DNA of 64,000 nt from Sclerotinia nivalis. Taxonomy: Eukaryota > Ascomycota > Leotiomycetes > Helotiales > Sclerotiniaceae. Positions 1 to 10,366 of the stretch are shown piece by piece. The stretch spans positions 310,001-374,000 of the forward strand of contig JAPEIS010000014.1 in the NCBI GenBank assembly GCA_029531795.1. The letters are read 5' to 3'. Numbering within the stretch: the stretch's first letter is position 1; the number at the start of each line of letters is the position of its first letter. The translations under genes and the position numbers were made by a program. A model generated the notes under the pieces. The model did not search any database. It had not been told where the DNA came from and was given only the letters and a program-made list of their open reading frames with translations.

Positions 1-889
1 CTTGGTTAAGTTCATCCCAGTCCTCCCTCCAAGTGATATCGTCCAGAGCTTTTGCGTGTTTTGCTGCCATAGTTTGCATATCGATTTGGGTACGGTTGAG
101 TAGTGATCGACTGGTTTCCAGTTCTTCCTGGCTGGATTGATGGAGAAAATACTTAGTCCCAAGGAAAATAAAAGCAAAAATGCAAGGGATGAAAGGGGAC
201 AAGACAAAATGGGAATCAACACCTACAGATTCGAAATGTGTTCCTCTAAATTAGTGATTTCTTCCGTGCATAAGTCCAACTTCGCGACGTGCCAAGCTAG
301 AATCTTCTACATAGAATACATGAGTGATCGGATCTTGAAATTTAAAGTTGATTGATGCATGTAAACTTACATCGCTTTCTATCCTAGAAGCTTGAAGTTC
401 ACCGACTGCTTTGGCAAGTCGCACATTCAACTCTTCAGCTGATGTTGCTATCTCAGCAGCTTTTGAGACCACCACTACAGGCCTATTATATGAAGCACTG
501 CGAGATACCGGTGTTGGAGAATTTGACCGTCGTAGGTAGCTCTCCCGTCTGGTGTTGAGTGGTCGTCCCCAGAATAAATCATTGGAGTCCCTTCGCGGCG
601 GCGGTGGTTTGACTTTATTTTGAGATACTTTCGGATCCAAATCCATAGAATATTCCACTCTCAATAGGGTCTCCATCTCATCCGTCTTCTTGTGCAATGC
701 AGTGATGGCAGCATCCTCGGCATCATCATGTGACAACCTGACCACGAGGTCATTGAGTCTTTGTAGTAACACATCCTTGTTGTCCTGAGAGTCCTGATTC
801 GATGCATTTGACGGCGAAGTTGCCACAGCACCAACGTTCGTAAACGATAGAGGGGAGGTGAAATGGCGACGTAAACCCAGGATATTCAT
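1..889 (-). CDS. coiled-coil protein of unknown function, 5' part (runs off left edge)
   Basis: I do not recognise the family. Three exons can be placed: 889-371, 306-227 and 131-1, with introns 370-307 (64 nt) and 226-132 (95 nt, containing a CTAAG branch-like site). The frames join without a stop for 243 codons up to the window edge. The protein starts MNILGLRR and has a Ser/Asn-rich N-terminus. A charged stretch around residues 35-70 (LHKKTDEMETLL) looks helical, a basic Pro/Ser/Arg linker follows, and from about residue 155 there is a long heptad-like helix (LAKAVGELQ; then EEITNLEEHISNLQEELE across the exon 2-3 junction). This looks like a structural or scaffold coiled-coil protein, but no function can be assigned. 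The splice choice is supported because joining at 132/131 restores a continuous heptad pattern, while the acceptor four bases further on gives a different, non-helical frame. It is divergent from trpE and shares a 549-bp promoter region with it. Confidence 0.6.
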
Positions 890-1438
890 CTTTGGTACAG
901 TATTACATGCAGGAAGTCATTATAGGCGCTATGACCCAAAAAGCATCCAAGAATTTCATTTTTGTTGTAAAAGTTTCACGTGTACCTAGTATGCACTACG
1001 AGTCTATGAAATGCTGTTCAAAAGATGCACAAATCCTCCTACAAACCAATGGTAGATCTCAATAGCTATCGTTATGTCGTTAGTAGTGGGGTGGAAATGT
1101 GGAAACGTCTTCGGCTGCCACGGTTGGGCTGGCATTCACGTGACAGCCGTCCTCTACCCCGAAGTTGTAAACGAGGTTAGCATGGCAAGTACTCCGTAGC
1201 ATTTTTGATGGAAAGTTCTGCCACACACCACCGCCTTTACTGCCAGAAAAGTAGGATTACATACATAATAAATTGAGGGGCAATTTATATCCTACGATGT
1301 AACACAACTCACAAAGGATTGTTATCTATTTACCTGGAATAATTCTTTCACACTCTTTCTATAGTTTGCTTCTATTGAACATCAGTTCCTATACCTCTCG
1401 TGCTCAGTTTTCCATTTTAATCTGCTTTCTCATACAAA
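890..1438. promoter_or_regulatory. shared promoter region between the coiled-coil gene and trpE
   Basis: This 549-bp gap separates two divergent start codons. It holds two CACGTG palindromes (978-983 and 1138-1143), the core recognised by fungal bHLH factors of the Cbf1 type, and one TACTCCGTA motif (1190-1198) that recurs across the window. The last 100 bases before trpE are T-rich, as expected of a fungal leader. No perfect Gcn4/Cpc1 site (TGACTCA) is visible here, although a TGACTC half-match lies in trpE intron 1 (1464-1469). The regulatory role is inferred from motifs only. Confidence 0.35.
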
Positions 1439-3215
1439 ATGGTGGTGGGGGTATGTTAGAGTATGACTCCTCCAAAATTGACAAAACAGCTCACAAGCAA
1501 TTAGGACATCTCGCCATCTTTGGCGGAAATATCAGATGTGCTTTCAAAATCTAGAGGAAAGCCATACGCCCCCAATTTAGTTGCTATCTATAAGGAAATA
1601 TCCTCCGACCTCATTACCCCCTCCGCCGCATACCTCAAAATCTCGGCGCATTCAAAGTCCGACCGTTCCTTTTTATTCGAGAGTGCTGCTACAGAAAAGG
1701 TTGGCAGATATAGTTTTATAGGAGCTGGACCTCGAAAGGTTCTCAAAACTGGTGAAGGACATGGCGAAGAAGTAGACCCATTGCCGGCGCTCGAGACAGA
1801 GTTGTCTAAATGCAGGGTAGCACAGATTCCGGGACAAAAATTACCACCTTTGACAGGAGGAGCCATTGGATATGTTGGATACGATTGTGTCCGATATTTC
1901 GAGCCCAAAACTGCACGACCTATGAAAGATGTTCTGAAAGTGCCCGAGTCGCTCTTTATGCTGTTCGATACCATTGTCGCATTCGATCGATTTTTTGGAG
2001 TTATTAAAGTTATTACATATCTTTATGTTCCGGAAGACTTCACACAAATTCCTGTAGAGTACGAGAAAGCACAGGAGATCATTGACGAAGTTGTGTCCGT
2101 TCTCGAATCGCGAGACACACCATTACCTGCTCAACCACCTATAAAGCTGGACAACGAATATAGTTCAAATATCGGCAAGGAAGGGTACGAGGGGCACGTC
2201 AAAACACTCAAAACTCATATCAAAGCCGGTGACATTATCCAAGCAGTACCGTCACAACGCTTCGCCAGGCCAACTTCTCTCCACCCCTTCAATATATACC
2301 GTCACCTCCGTACAGTGAATCCCTCACCGTACCTCTTCTACGTCAATTGCGGTGACTTCCAGATTGTAGGAGCTTCCCCCGAACTTCTTGTCAAAGCCGA
2401 AGATGGCCGCGTGATAACCCATCCCATCGCTGGTACCGTTAAACGCAACCCCGATCCTCAAATCGACGAAGCCCTTGCCGAAGAATTACGTAGTTCCCTC
2501 AAAGACCGTGCTGAACACGTCATGCTTGTTGATCTAGCACGTAATGATATCAACCGCGTATGCGATCCCCTGACTACTCGCGTAGATCGATTAATGGTTG
2601 TTGAGAAGTTCAGTCACGTGCAACATTTGGTTTCACAAGTCTCGGGAGTGTTAAGGAAAGACAAAACTCGTTTCGATGCATTCCGCTCTATCTTCCCTGC
2701 GGGTACCGTATCTGGTGCACCGAAAGTTAAGGCTATGGAATTGATTGCTGAATTGGAAAAGGAGAAGAGAGGTGTATATGCAGGCGCAGTCGGATATTTC
2801 GGATATGGAAGTGTAGATGCTGATGGGAATGAGTTTGAAGGAGAGATGGATACATGTATTGCACTAAGAACCATGATGGTCAAAGATGGAGTTGCCTACT
2901 TGCAAGCTGGTATGTTTTTCTTTAGGCCCCGTTTCCCACCCCAAATAACACACACGACTTACGAAGCCCTTCATCTTCATCACCCATAAACTAATACCTT
3001 TTGCAGGCGGCGGCATAGTGCACGACTCAGACCCCTACGACGAATGGATGGAAACCATGAACAAGCTCGGTGCTAACATGCAATGTATAACCGGCGCCGA
3101 GAAAATCTATTCAAATATCCAATCTAAATCCTCACCTGAGGTTCTCACTGGCGATAAACCATCATTACCTGAAAAGCCAGAGGAGAAGGCTCATATTGAT
3201 TTTGCTGCTGGATAG
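1439..3215 (+). CDS. trpE: anthranilate synthase component I (TrpE type)
   Basis: Catalyses chorismate to anthranilate, the first step of tryptophan synthesis, together with a glutamine-amidotransferase subunit encoded elsewhere. Exons 1439-1450, 1505-2909 and 3007-3215 give 1626 nt and 541 residues, normal for the family. The tiny first exon (MVVG) is inferred: the long ORF lacks an ATG at its 5' end, and a GTATGT donor at 1451 with an acceptor at 1504 supplies one in frame. The N-terminal domain carries LFESA (about residues 61-65), the equivalent of the LLES tryptophan-feedback element with Ser retained and one Leu replaced by Phe. The chorismate-binding domain follows, with VPSQRFARPTS, VGASPELLV, HPIAGTVKR, HVMLVDLARND, FPAGTVSGAPK and, across the last junction, LQAGGGIVHDSDP. 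The protein ends in a short lysine/glutamate/proline tail. It is convergent with the cytochrome c gene, with about 500 bp between their ends. Confidence 0.97.
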
Positions 3216-3717
3216 GCTCGGGTAATGGAACACGAAAAGAAAACATGGGATGGTGTTAAAAAGCAGCGGAATGGTAGTTTGGTTGAGGTGGAAATCAAAG
3301 GCACGAGTTGATTCTATGCCAAATTCCTTGTCTTGTCTGTGCTAGGAGGTTAAATAGCTGGAAAGTGAGGTCAGACGTAGAAAATATTGGCGGGCAGGCA
3401 AACCGTTTGCGGGCCATTAACATCGTGTCATAGATGTCGGGTGACTCACAGCACTAGAAATTTGCAAAGTTCAGATGAAAACAGATGTATGGACAATTCA
3501 TAGTAATAGTTATGGAATCAGGTGCAAATCATGTCACATTAGAAAGTGCTTGATGGAAGAAGTATGAAGAGGAGTATTGTAGTTTGTATTTTGTATTTTG
3601 GTTGGTCGAAAAAAGCTTGACCCAAATTCCTTCTACCCCGTGAACATTTGTCTAACCTAGAGTACAAGCCGCTGCGTCTAACGTCTAATCCTATGTATAC
3701 AATAGTCGTGAAATCCC
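3216..3717. other. gap between convergent 3' ends of trpE and cytochrome c
   Basis: No coding frame of substance. It must hold the 3' UTRs and polyadenylation sites of both genes. A perfect Gcn4/Cpc1-type palindrome TGACTCA (within GTGACTCAC, 3441-3449) sits here, 3' of both genes, so its role is uncertain. A short TTTGTATTTTG repeat lies near 3580-3600. Confidence 0.4.
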
Positions 3718-4744
3718 CTATGCGGTTTCCTCCTTCAAGTGCCTGTGGTGATGATTAGCTTCTGCTATGTGAAATGTCTCAAGACGTAAACGATTTAAGC
3801 TGAACTTTCAGAAGGAACAATTGGAATATAATATTTAATCCTCATAGTCATGGTAGACGTAAGAAGTTTAACGAATAAGAAAATCATCATGGTAGTAGCG
3901 GGTATAGAAAACATTTAAAAGTCTGAGCATGACGGAAAGCAAAACGTACTGGATCAAATCGTTCCTGTCCTTGTCCTTCTTCAATCCACCGAAAGCCATC
4001 TTGGTACCCGGGATGTATTTCTTTGGGTTCTCGAGATATTCGAACTATTGTTCATGTCAGAAAATGCCCCATCTACTGTGAAGTCGCCTGGCGTGGCGGA
4101 AAAACATACAAGTGTGTTCTCGTCCCATGTGATAGCCTTTTGCTTGTTGGCATCGGTATATGAGTAGCCCTCGACGGAACCGGTTTGGCGTCCGAAAAGA
4201 CCGTGAAGGTTAGGACCGATCTTGTTTCCCTCACCCTCACCGAGAGTGTGGCATTGAGCACATCTGGTCTTGAAGAGGTTGGCACCCTTCTTTGCGTCTC
4301 CTGTAGTAGAAAGTTGTAAGTGTGTGTTCTTCACGCATCTTGTTGAGAAAGTAGTAGTTGCACGTCGACCAAAGTGGCGACTGAAATTTGAGGAGAAATC
4401 TGATGCCATGTGAGAGTAGGGAGACGCTGCCAGCTTCTTGTGTGTTTGTAGAAGCTTGTGGGTAGTGCTTGGAGTCTAGCAAGAGTGGAGGATAGAGTTG
4501 ACTTGTCAAGTGACGGCATGGAGAACGAAACTTCACCCCATCACAACAAGACAAGTACGCCTTCTACCAAAGACACCCGGGCACCCTCACCACGCTGACA
4601 ATACCAGTGCGGAATTTGAAGACCAAATTCGCACCTCCCAGTTCCCAATGGCAAAAGTTCCCCGTTGTCGATTCACATCCCGCGAAAGTGGGAGATTGCT
4701 TGGAAATGGAAAATAAACATAAACATACCTGCTTTGAAACCCAT
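3718..4744 (-). CDS. cyc1: cytochrome c, mitochondrial electron carrier
   Basis: Carries electrons from complex III to complex IV in the intermembrane space. Four exons are deduced: 4744-4729, 4300-4110, 4044-3950 and 3742-3718. They total 327 nt and 108 residues, exactly the usual fungal length. Visible landmarks are N-terminal MGFKAGDAKKG, heme-binding CAQCH (residues 19-23), the [10 protein letters not shown] stretch, axial Met85 in [10 protein letters not shown], and a C-terminus ending in LIQHLKEETA. Intron 1 is long (428 nt) and intron 3 is 207 nt, while intron 2 is 65 nt. The open frames running through intron 1 are shadows. The gene is divergent from a mitochondrial-looking gene at 5188, and the shared promoter contains a CCAAT box. 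In yeast the HAP2/3/5 CCAAT complex controls CYC1, so similar control is plausible here but is inference. Confidence 0.97.
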
Positions 4745-5187
4745 TTTATCTAATTAAGAGGATGTATGTGAAAGAATTGAAAGCAATTATGTATGACTTG
4801 AACGAAGGTTGTTTGGTGGCCGTAAAGTCGTGAGGAAAATGGTAAGGAGTTTTTAAAATAGTATGAGGACAAAAAAAAGAAAAGGAAAAATAATCTTGAA
4901 TATGTACGCACGCATAAGACATCTCTAGTAGCTTAATTTTTTTGGATCCCGAAATTGACGAGGTCATAGGCAAGCCACACTTTCCGAACATCCTCAACCA
5001 ATAAGAATAAGGTAAATGGTCAGGTCATGTGGCGCAGCTCGGGATGTTTCGGAGGAATTCTGGAAATTTTTATCTGCCTGAGAGTGATTTGTAGGTTGAC
5101 GTATTGCGGAGGAAATTGTGAATGTGTGAGTCTATTTACTTTTATCAAGCACAATCAAAGAAGCTGTATTGCCGTCTACTATTCGCA
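4745..5187. promoter_or_regulatory. bidirectional promoter of cytochrome c and the 5188 gene, with a CCAAT box
   Basis: This 443-bp divergent promoter lies between two genes whose products look mitochondrial. A CCAAT pentamer at 4998-5002 lies 186 bp upstream of the plus-strand ATG and about 250 bp upstream of the cytochrome c ATG. CCAAT is the target of the HAP complex, which coordinates respiratory genes in fungi. Purine-rich tracts lie around 4868-4890. The motif is seen; co-regulation is inferred. Confidence 0.4.
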
Positions 5188-6040
5188 ATGCCTCCTACAA
5201 CCTCCATACCCAGATTTCTTTTACCGCGCCGGTCTCCCCTCTGGTCTCTATCTCCCAAAACGACCATTCGCAATGCTTCCTCCAAACCCAAGAATAATGC
5301 ATCCAAACAGTCTGCCAGACCCCTCGTTCTTGAGAAGCCCACCAAATTCAACCCCCCTTCTCATCCTGCCCGTATTCGCAAAGACCCTCCTCGGTATCCA
5401 GGTCCCCAATTGGGCGCCGAAGAGATAGCCAGACAAAGTGTGAAAAAATATCCAAATATGATGCCGCCAGAAGGGACTTTCATGCATTGGTTTCTCAATA
5501 GCAAATCTATTCACATATGGATCGCATTGGTACTTCCCCGCGCCTTTCCCCTGTTTTTCTTCTTCTTCCTTAAAACATAAATCTAACACAATACCGCAGG
5601 GCACGCTCTCCACTCTTGCAGGAGGTGTCTGGATAACAAACTTCAAACGCGATTCTCCATTTGGAGACATGTTACCAGAATGGCAACAATTATTTCTCCA
5701 CCCAATAGCATTTACAAGAACATGTTATGAAGTTTTACAGCTGCATACTGCGCATGTGACAGCAGAGACAATGGAAAGGAGAAAGCATAAGGTAGAGGAT
5801 GTTGCAAAAAGGGCTGCATATAGAAAGGCGCATGGATTGGATAAGGATCAAGGGTTTGGTGGTTGGACTGCTAAGACTGATAAAGAGGTTATGGGGCCAG
5901 GTATCAAGTTGGGAGATGAGAAGGAAGCTGAGATCGCCGGAACAGCCGACGGGGGCGTGGAGGGGACGGGAGAGGGAGAGGAGAAGAAGGTGGTCTATGA
6001 GAAACAATTTTCGGGGAAAAAATGGTTGGGAATTTGGTGA
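5188..6040 (+). CDS. probable mitochondrial inner-membrane protein, function unknown
   Basis: Two exons, 5188-5529 and 5600-6040 (intron 70 nt), encode 260 residues. The N-terminus (MPPTTSIPRFLLPRRSPLWS) is rich in Arg, Ser, Pro and hydrophobics with no acids for about 45 residues, as in a mitochondrial presequence. A Pro-rich segment follows, then a conserved-looking core (MPPEGTFMHWFLNSKSIHIWIALGTLSTLAGGVWITNF in part). That core includes one hydrophobic segment at about residues 107-124 spanning the splice junction. The C-terminal half is charged and helical (ERRKHKVEDVAKRAAYRKAHGLD), with an acidic Gly/Glu-rich stretch before KKWLGIW at the end. The start was taken at the ATG that begins the presequence-like segment rather than at upstream in-frame codons. 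I recall similar fungus-restricted hypothetical proteins but cannot name a function. Its 3' end faces RRP42, 143 bp away. Confidence 0.85.
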
Positions 6041-6183
6041 GAGGCGGATGGAAATTTTGATACCAATTTGTTTTGAAATCGGGCTAGAACGTTGTTCTAG
6101 TATTAAGTCAATATGAGACAAGATATTGTACATGTGGGAGAAGAAGGGTATCATTGTAGAAAATTCCTTGTAAAATCACGAAA

Positions 6184-7395
6184 CTAGGCCAGCTCCACAT
6201 TCTCCAATCCATCCAATACCTCTTCTGCAACGCCTCCGCGCTCCATGACCTTTGCAATGATGGTCGCAACCAATTTCCTCTTAATTCCCCCTCTCGGTGG
6301 TTGCCAAACGCCCCCCTCCTTCATTGTCTCCCTCTGAGTAGATGCTAAATCCGTCGTCTCAGCCGCCGCACCTCCAGTAGCAGTGTTCATCGTATTCGGT
6401 ACACCAGGCGCCGTCAATCTAGCCGGTAAATCCACAGTCCTCACAGCCAATAATCTTAAATCTCTTGCAACACTAGAATCCATATCCACGTCTCCGTCCT
6501 TCCTTCTTTTTTCTCCAATGGTAATAGCTAATACAGCTTCAGCAACTGTAAGTTCCTCTTTGCTCGGGTCGAAAATTATGTTATCGCCTACGGATATGAC
6601 GAGGAGTGTTATTGGGGGTCGTGAATTGGTCGATTGTGGTGTTCGAGGATACAAATAGACGGAAGCTTCCCAATCATCGTCGAAGAGAGGATCTTCATCG
6701 CCTTCGGATTTGAGACGAGGGAGGCGAGTGGATAGGAGTGCAAGATGGCTTGTTAGCGAGAGGAGGGGTAATGGATAGGATAGTGGTTGTGAAAGTAGTA
6801 AAATCTAGTATATTGTTAGCTTTTGCGAAGATTAAAAATTGGAAAGCTGTAGGAATTCGAATGTGGATAGATAAAGCTAACTCACATCAACATATATCTT
6901 CCAATGAAACCTCGAGTTAATCCATAATCTGCCCGTAAACTCCGCATCTGCCAAAAGCGCCTCACTCAACATAGCTGCCATAAAAACAGGCATACTATCA
7001 TCATCCCTAAACCCCGGAATCTCGACGCTCAGCTCCAGCCAATCTCTTTCTCCCTTTTGCTCCCTCTCCATCTTCTCTTTTTCGATCGCTTCCCTCATAT
7101 CTTCATCCTCTTCATCATCATCATTTTCTGAAGTACCGAATTCAGCACCTTGATAAGTCGGACGCGATTTCTCAACTTCGCACTTCACGCCCACGATAGC
7201 TTCAGTACCATCTGCGAAACAAATGCGCGCACTGCCATTTGTGCCAGGGAGAACATCACATTCGGCGATGAGGGGACGGAATTGAGTAGAAGTACGGGCG
7301 TCAGGGCGGATTGGGGGGTTGAGGGAGAGTGACGTGTGGAGATAAGAGAGTTCGGCTGGCGAGAGTAGGAGAGGTTGTGTGGAAGAAGGTGGCAT
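6184..7395 (-). CDS. RRP42: exosome complex component RRP42 (RNase PH fold)
   Basis: Structural subunit of the RNA exosome ring, needed for 3'-5' processing and decay of rRNA precursors and other RNAs in nucleus and cytoplasm. Exons 7395-6886 and 6804-6184 (intron 81 nt, GTGAGT donor) give 376 residues. Landmarks are the N-terminal LSPAELSYLHTSLSLNPPIRPDART, typical of Rrp42 orthologues, then RPLIAECDVLPGTNGSARICFADGTEAIVGVKCEV of the RNase PH domain. Further on are LLADAEFTGRLWINSRFHWKIYVDILLLS across the junction and, in exon 2, PITLLVISVGDNIIFDPSKEELTVAEAVLAITI. An acidic insertion (DDDEEDEDM, about residues 93-101) and a Gly/Ala/Thr-rich loop near the C-terminus make it longer than the yeast protein. 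The yeast subunit is catalytically inert, and this one is presumed to be too. Confidence 0.93.
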
Positions 7396-10366
7396 TTTGA
7401 GAGAAAAGACTCTTTGAAAGCGACCAATCTCAAAATTTAAGAAGTTGTGAGATGATTGGTTTGCCGGGGATGCTGTGCAATATTCTTTGAGGGAGCCTAG
7501 TGGAAATTCTTTAGGCGAGGCTACAAGGCTGATGGCGAGGCTATAGTTTTGAAAGGAAGTATATTACTTCTTATATTTCTTTAATCTCCCATGTAGAACT
7601 CATTAATTTGATAGTCTTGTATTCATGGGGATATTTTCACATACCAGATTCAATCAAAAATCGAAAATAGGTATTTGTTGAGGATTAGAAATACAGTTGG
7701 CGCGATGTTTCTTCATTTCCCATGCCCTGAGCCCAAAGTCTCCAAGAGCATGTTATGTGTCCGAATTTCATGTATAATACTTTTCATAGTTGCACTTTTG
7801 CCCAACAATCCAAGTCCTTCATTCTCCAATGATTCCCTCAGAAATTCCTCAAAATGCCCTCATTCTACCAGTCATCTAGGACAATACGTTCAACTTTCCC
7901 CCTCTTCCACCAACAACCACCTTTTTAGTAGAATATATTCTCATTTTCTGGTGCAACATCTGTATTGAATATGCCATTGGAGTGCGTTTTGCTAATCTAG
8001 TAGAACATCTGTCGTTATACCATGAAGATCGCTTGCGAAAGGGGAACAAGAAGGCTCGATAAGCAAAAATATCGTGAAAGTCATGGAGTAAGTATAATTC
8101 GTTGTGGTATATGCTAATAAGAATTACAACTATTAGATATAGCATAGTAGCAGTGGTTTCCAGGGTACCCAGTAGTCCGAACTGCAATCAGACAATGACC
8201 AGCATTTCAATTTTGAATTCAATTGGAATATTCAAACAATTGAAATATTGAATGATATCCAAATGTTGACAGCATTCCGTTCATTGCGCTAAACAAGTGA
8301 TTTCAGGTTAGCCACTAGCACGTTTGGAGTCACAGAAGTATTTGCAGACAAACTAACAGAGGGTTTTAAGGAGATCGACTTCATATGTTTGATAATGGAG
8401 CTATTTCCACCGAACAAAAAATAGGAGAATACCAAACCATAATCGAGATCAGGTTTCTCGCCACTTATTCCTTGGCATTGGTACTATTGCCTCGAATGAA
8501 AGGAAGTTGGAAGAGGCAATGCTCATTCGGGAATAGTGACAAATAAACTTCTAGGTAGGCACTTGGGTACCTTGATGAATCCGAGTCGTCTACCGTAGTA
8601 TGAAGAAAGCTTTTTGAATCCTTAAAAATTTTCACTAATATAGAGCTTTCAGGTAATCTTCATAGGACTAATAACGTCTGCGATTGAGCAAAGTTCAATA
8701 TTCCCAAATATTGGAGCATGAAGAAATTGGCATCAAGGACTAAGGGAGAGCATGAACTCTTCCTCTCTTGTACCCATCTCTGAAGCCGAAAATCGTCTGA
8801 TGAATACTAATATCAATCGGGGCCCTCCATCATTGTGAACTCAATTTGTCCAGGTTAGCATCTCATCAATTGTGCTCAATCTGGAACGCTAACTATCATT
8901 CAGGAATGGTAAAATCGCACCTTGGGCGAGAGTACAACATTGGCGTGGCAATGGGTATAATTATCAATTTGTGGATAAGTTTTGCTTGCAAAACTTATGC
9001 TTTACTTATGTGCTTGCGGCTCTTCTCCCTCGGAGTATCCTCAAAAATTCATCGGCCAATGAAGATACTGCTAATACCGTGTTCATCTGCTTCAAGCCCA
9101 TGTTGATGTGGCTAGATTATGCGAGAGAACGAGTTAAGTCCAATCAAAAAATGAGCCAACCAGTTGAAATATTTTGTTGCGCATCTCAGCACTACACAAA
9201 GTGGTGTCGTACCGGTATGTCTTATCATCATATATATTAGATAAGTTTCAATACCACAGCAGTGATGCAGTGTCGGCACGCCAAAGAGTATATTGAGATG
9301 ACATCTAGTAACTTCTCCGGCACTTGCCTATGCTCTTTAGCTTGATCAATAAACAGACAGCGAGAGGAGTTATCTGCGGAGGATCAGCGGCAACATCATG
9401 ATAGGTTATAACTTGGATAAAGTAGTTGTGAATATCATTACTTACTACATACTTAGAGTTTAAACGTTAAACGATCTCAAGGCTCAAGGTGCTCAGCTCT
9501 ATGATGTAGCTGGTTTATGTAATAAAATGAGGGGTTAATTCGGGGAGACTAAGCCAAGAACTGCATGATTGATTACATAATATGGCCGTTCTCGCTCAAC
9601 GACATTGTCTGCCCCAATTTAGCTTCAAGATGATGTATAACGGCCAAAATTAACCTCTTTGAAATCTGTCCTCTGGCGGGAATCGAAAATTTTGACGATA
9701 TTAGATGGGGTAAGAAGCAAGTAGCAGGCAGATAAAAAAGATAATGTTCTATGCATTAGGTATTTTCATTTACCATCCAGCCTAGCCAAACAAGGAAGCA
9801 ATTGCCAATACTCGCAAAGAATTCTTTGCAGTATGATTAGGTTTTAGAATGTTCGTTTAGCTCTGGTAGTCAACCGGATGTTGAAAAGGGGCTAGCAAGC
9901 TAGCAAAGCTACAACTACCCTAATTACCAATTTTCCATCGTCGATCTATTCTCTCAGAGATCAATAACAAATCATGATCTTTATATTCGAGAAGCGGATA
10001 TGTTTTCTATGTGGTATTCAGCTAGTTTACAGGCGGAAATGATATTCAAAGAAGCTAGTTGTTTAATGCAGGCAAGAATTAACCTCAACATTAGTGTGCT
10101 CTCGTTCCACCCCCTCTTCACTTGTTAGCAGACTTCTAACCATTGGTTACAACACTTCTGGTCCAATAGTCCTGAAGCATTACCAATGGAGCAGTTATTT
10201 AGGCACGTAGTCTATCATTAAACTAAAAACATCCTACTTCGAGGATCTTACACCCTTTAGGTTTATAGCTTGATAATTCCTACAAGTACTATATATGTCT
10301 CACTTTCCTCTTCATTTCTCTTCATTTCTCTTCATTCTCATATTCAACCTCTTTTTCCATTTCATT
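7396..10366. other. about 3 kb with no supportable gene
   Basis: AT-rich sequence holding only short, overlapping open frames without recognisable domains. The longest frames (8846-9106 and 8971-9240) overlap each other in different frames, and their translations do not resemble any family I know. No terminal inverted repeats, tRNA or transposase motif was seen. The last 100 bases are the pyrimidine-rich leader of the transporter gene, with a triple TTCATTTCTC-like repeat at about 10310-10340. Confidence 0.5.

Noticed and set aside
8846..9240. Two overlapping plus frames in the 7.4-10.4 kb gap
   Set aside because: They overlap in different frames, have no recognisable domain and no convincing splice partners.
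9479..9494. 16-nt match (CAAGGCTCAAGGTGCT) to a stretch inside the MFS gene near 12888
   Set aside because: The match does not extend beyond 16 nt on either side, so a gene relic is not supported.
10295..10366. In-frame extension of the MFS protein by 24 hydrophobic residues (MSHFPLHFSSFLF...)
   Set aside because: It translates a pyrimidine-rich repeat typical of a leader; transporters of this type start with a hydrophilic tail, so ATG 10367 is preferred.
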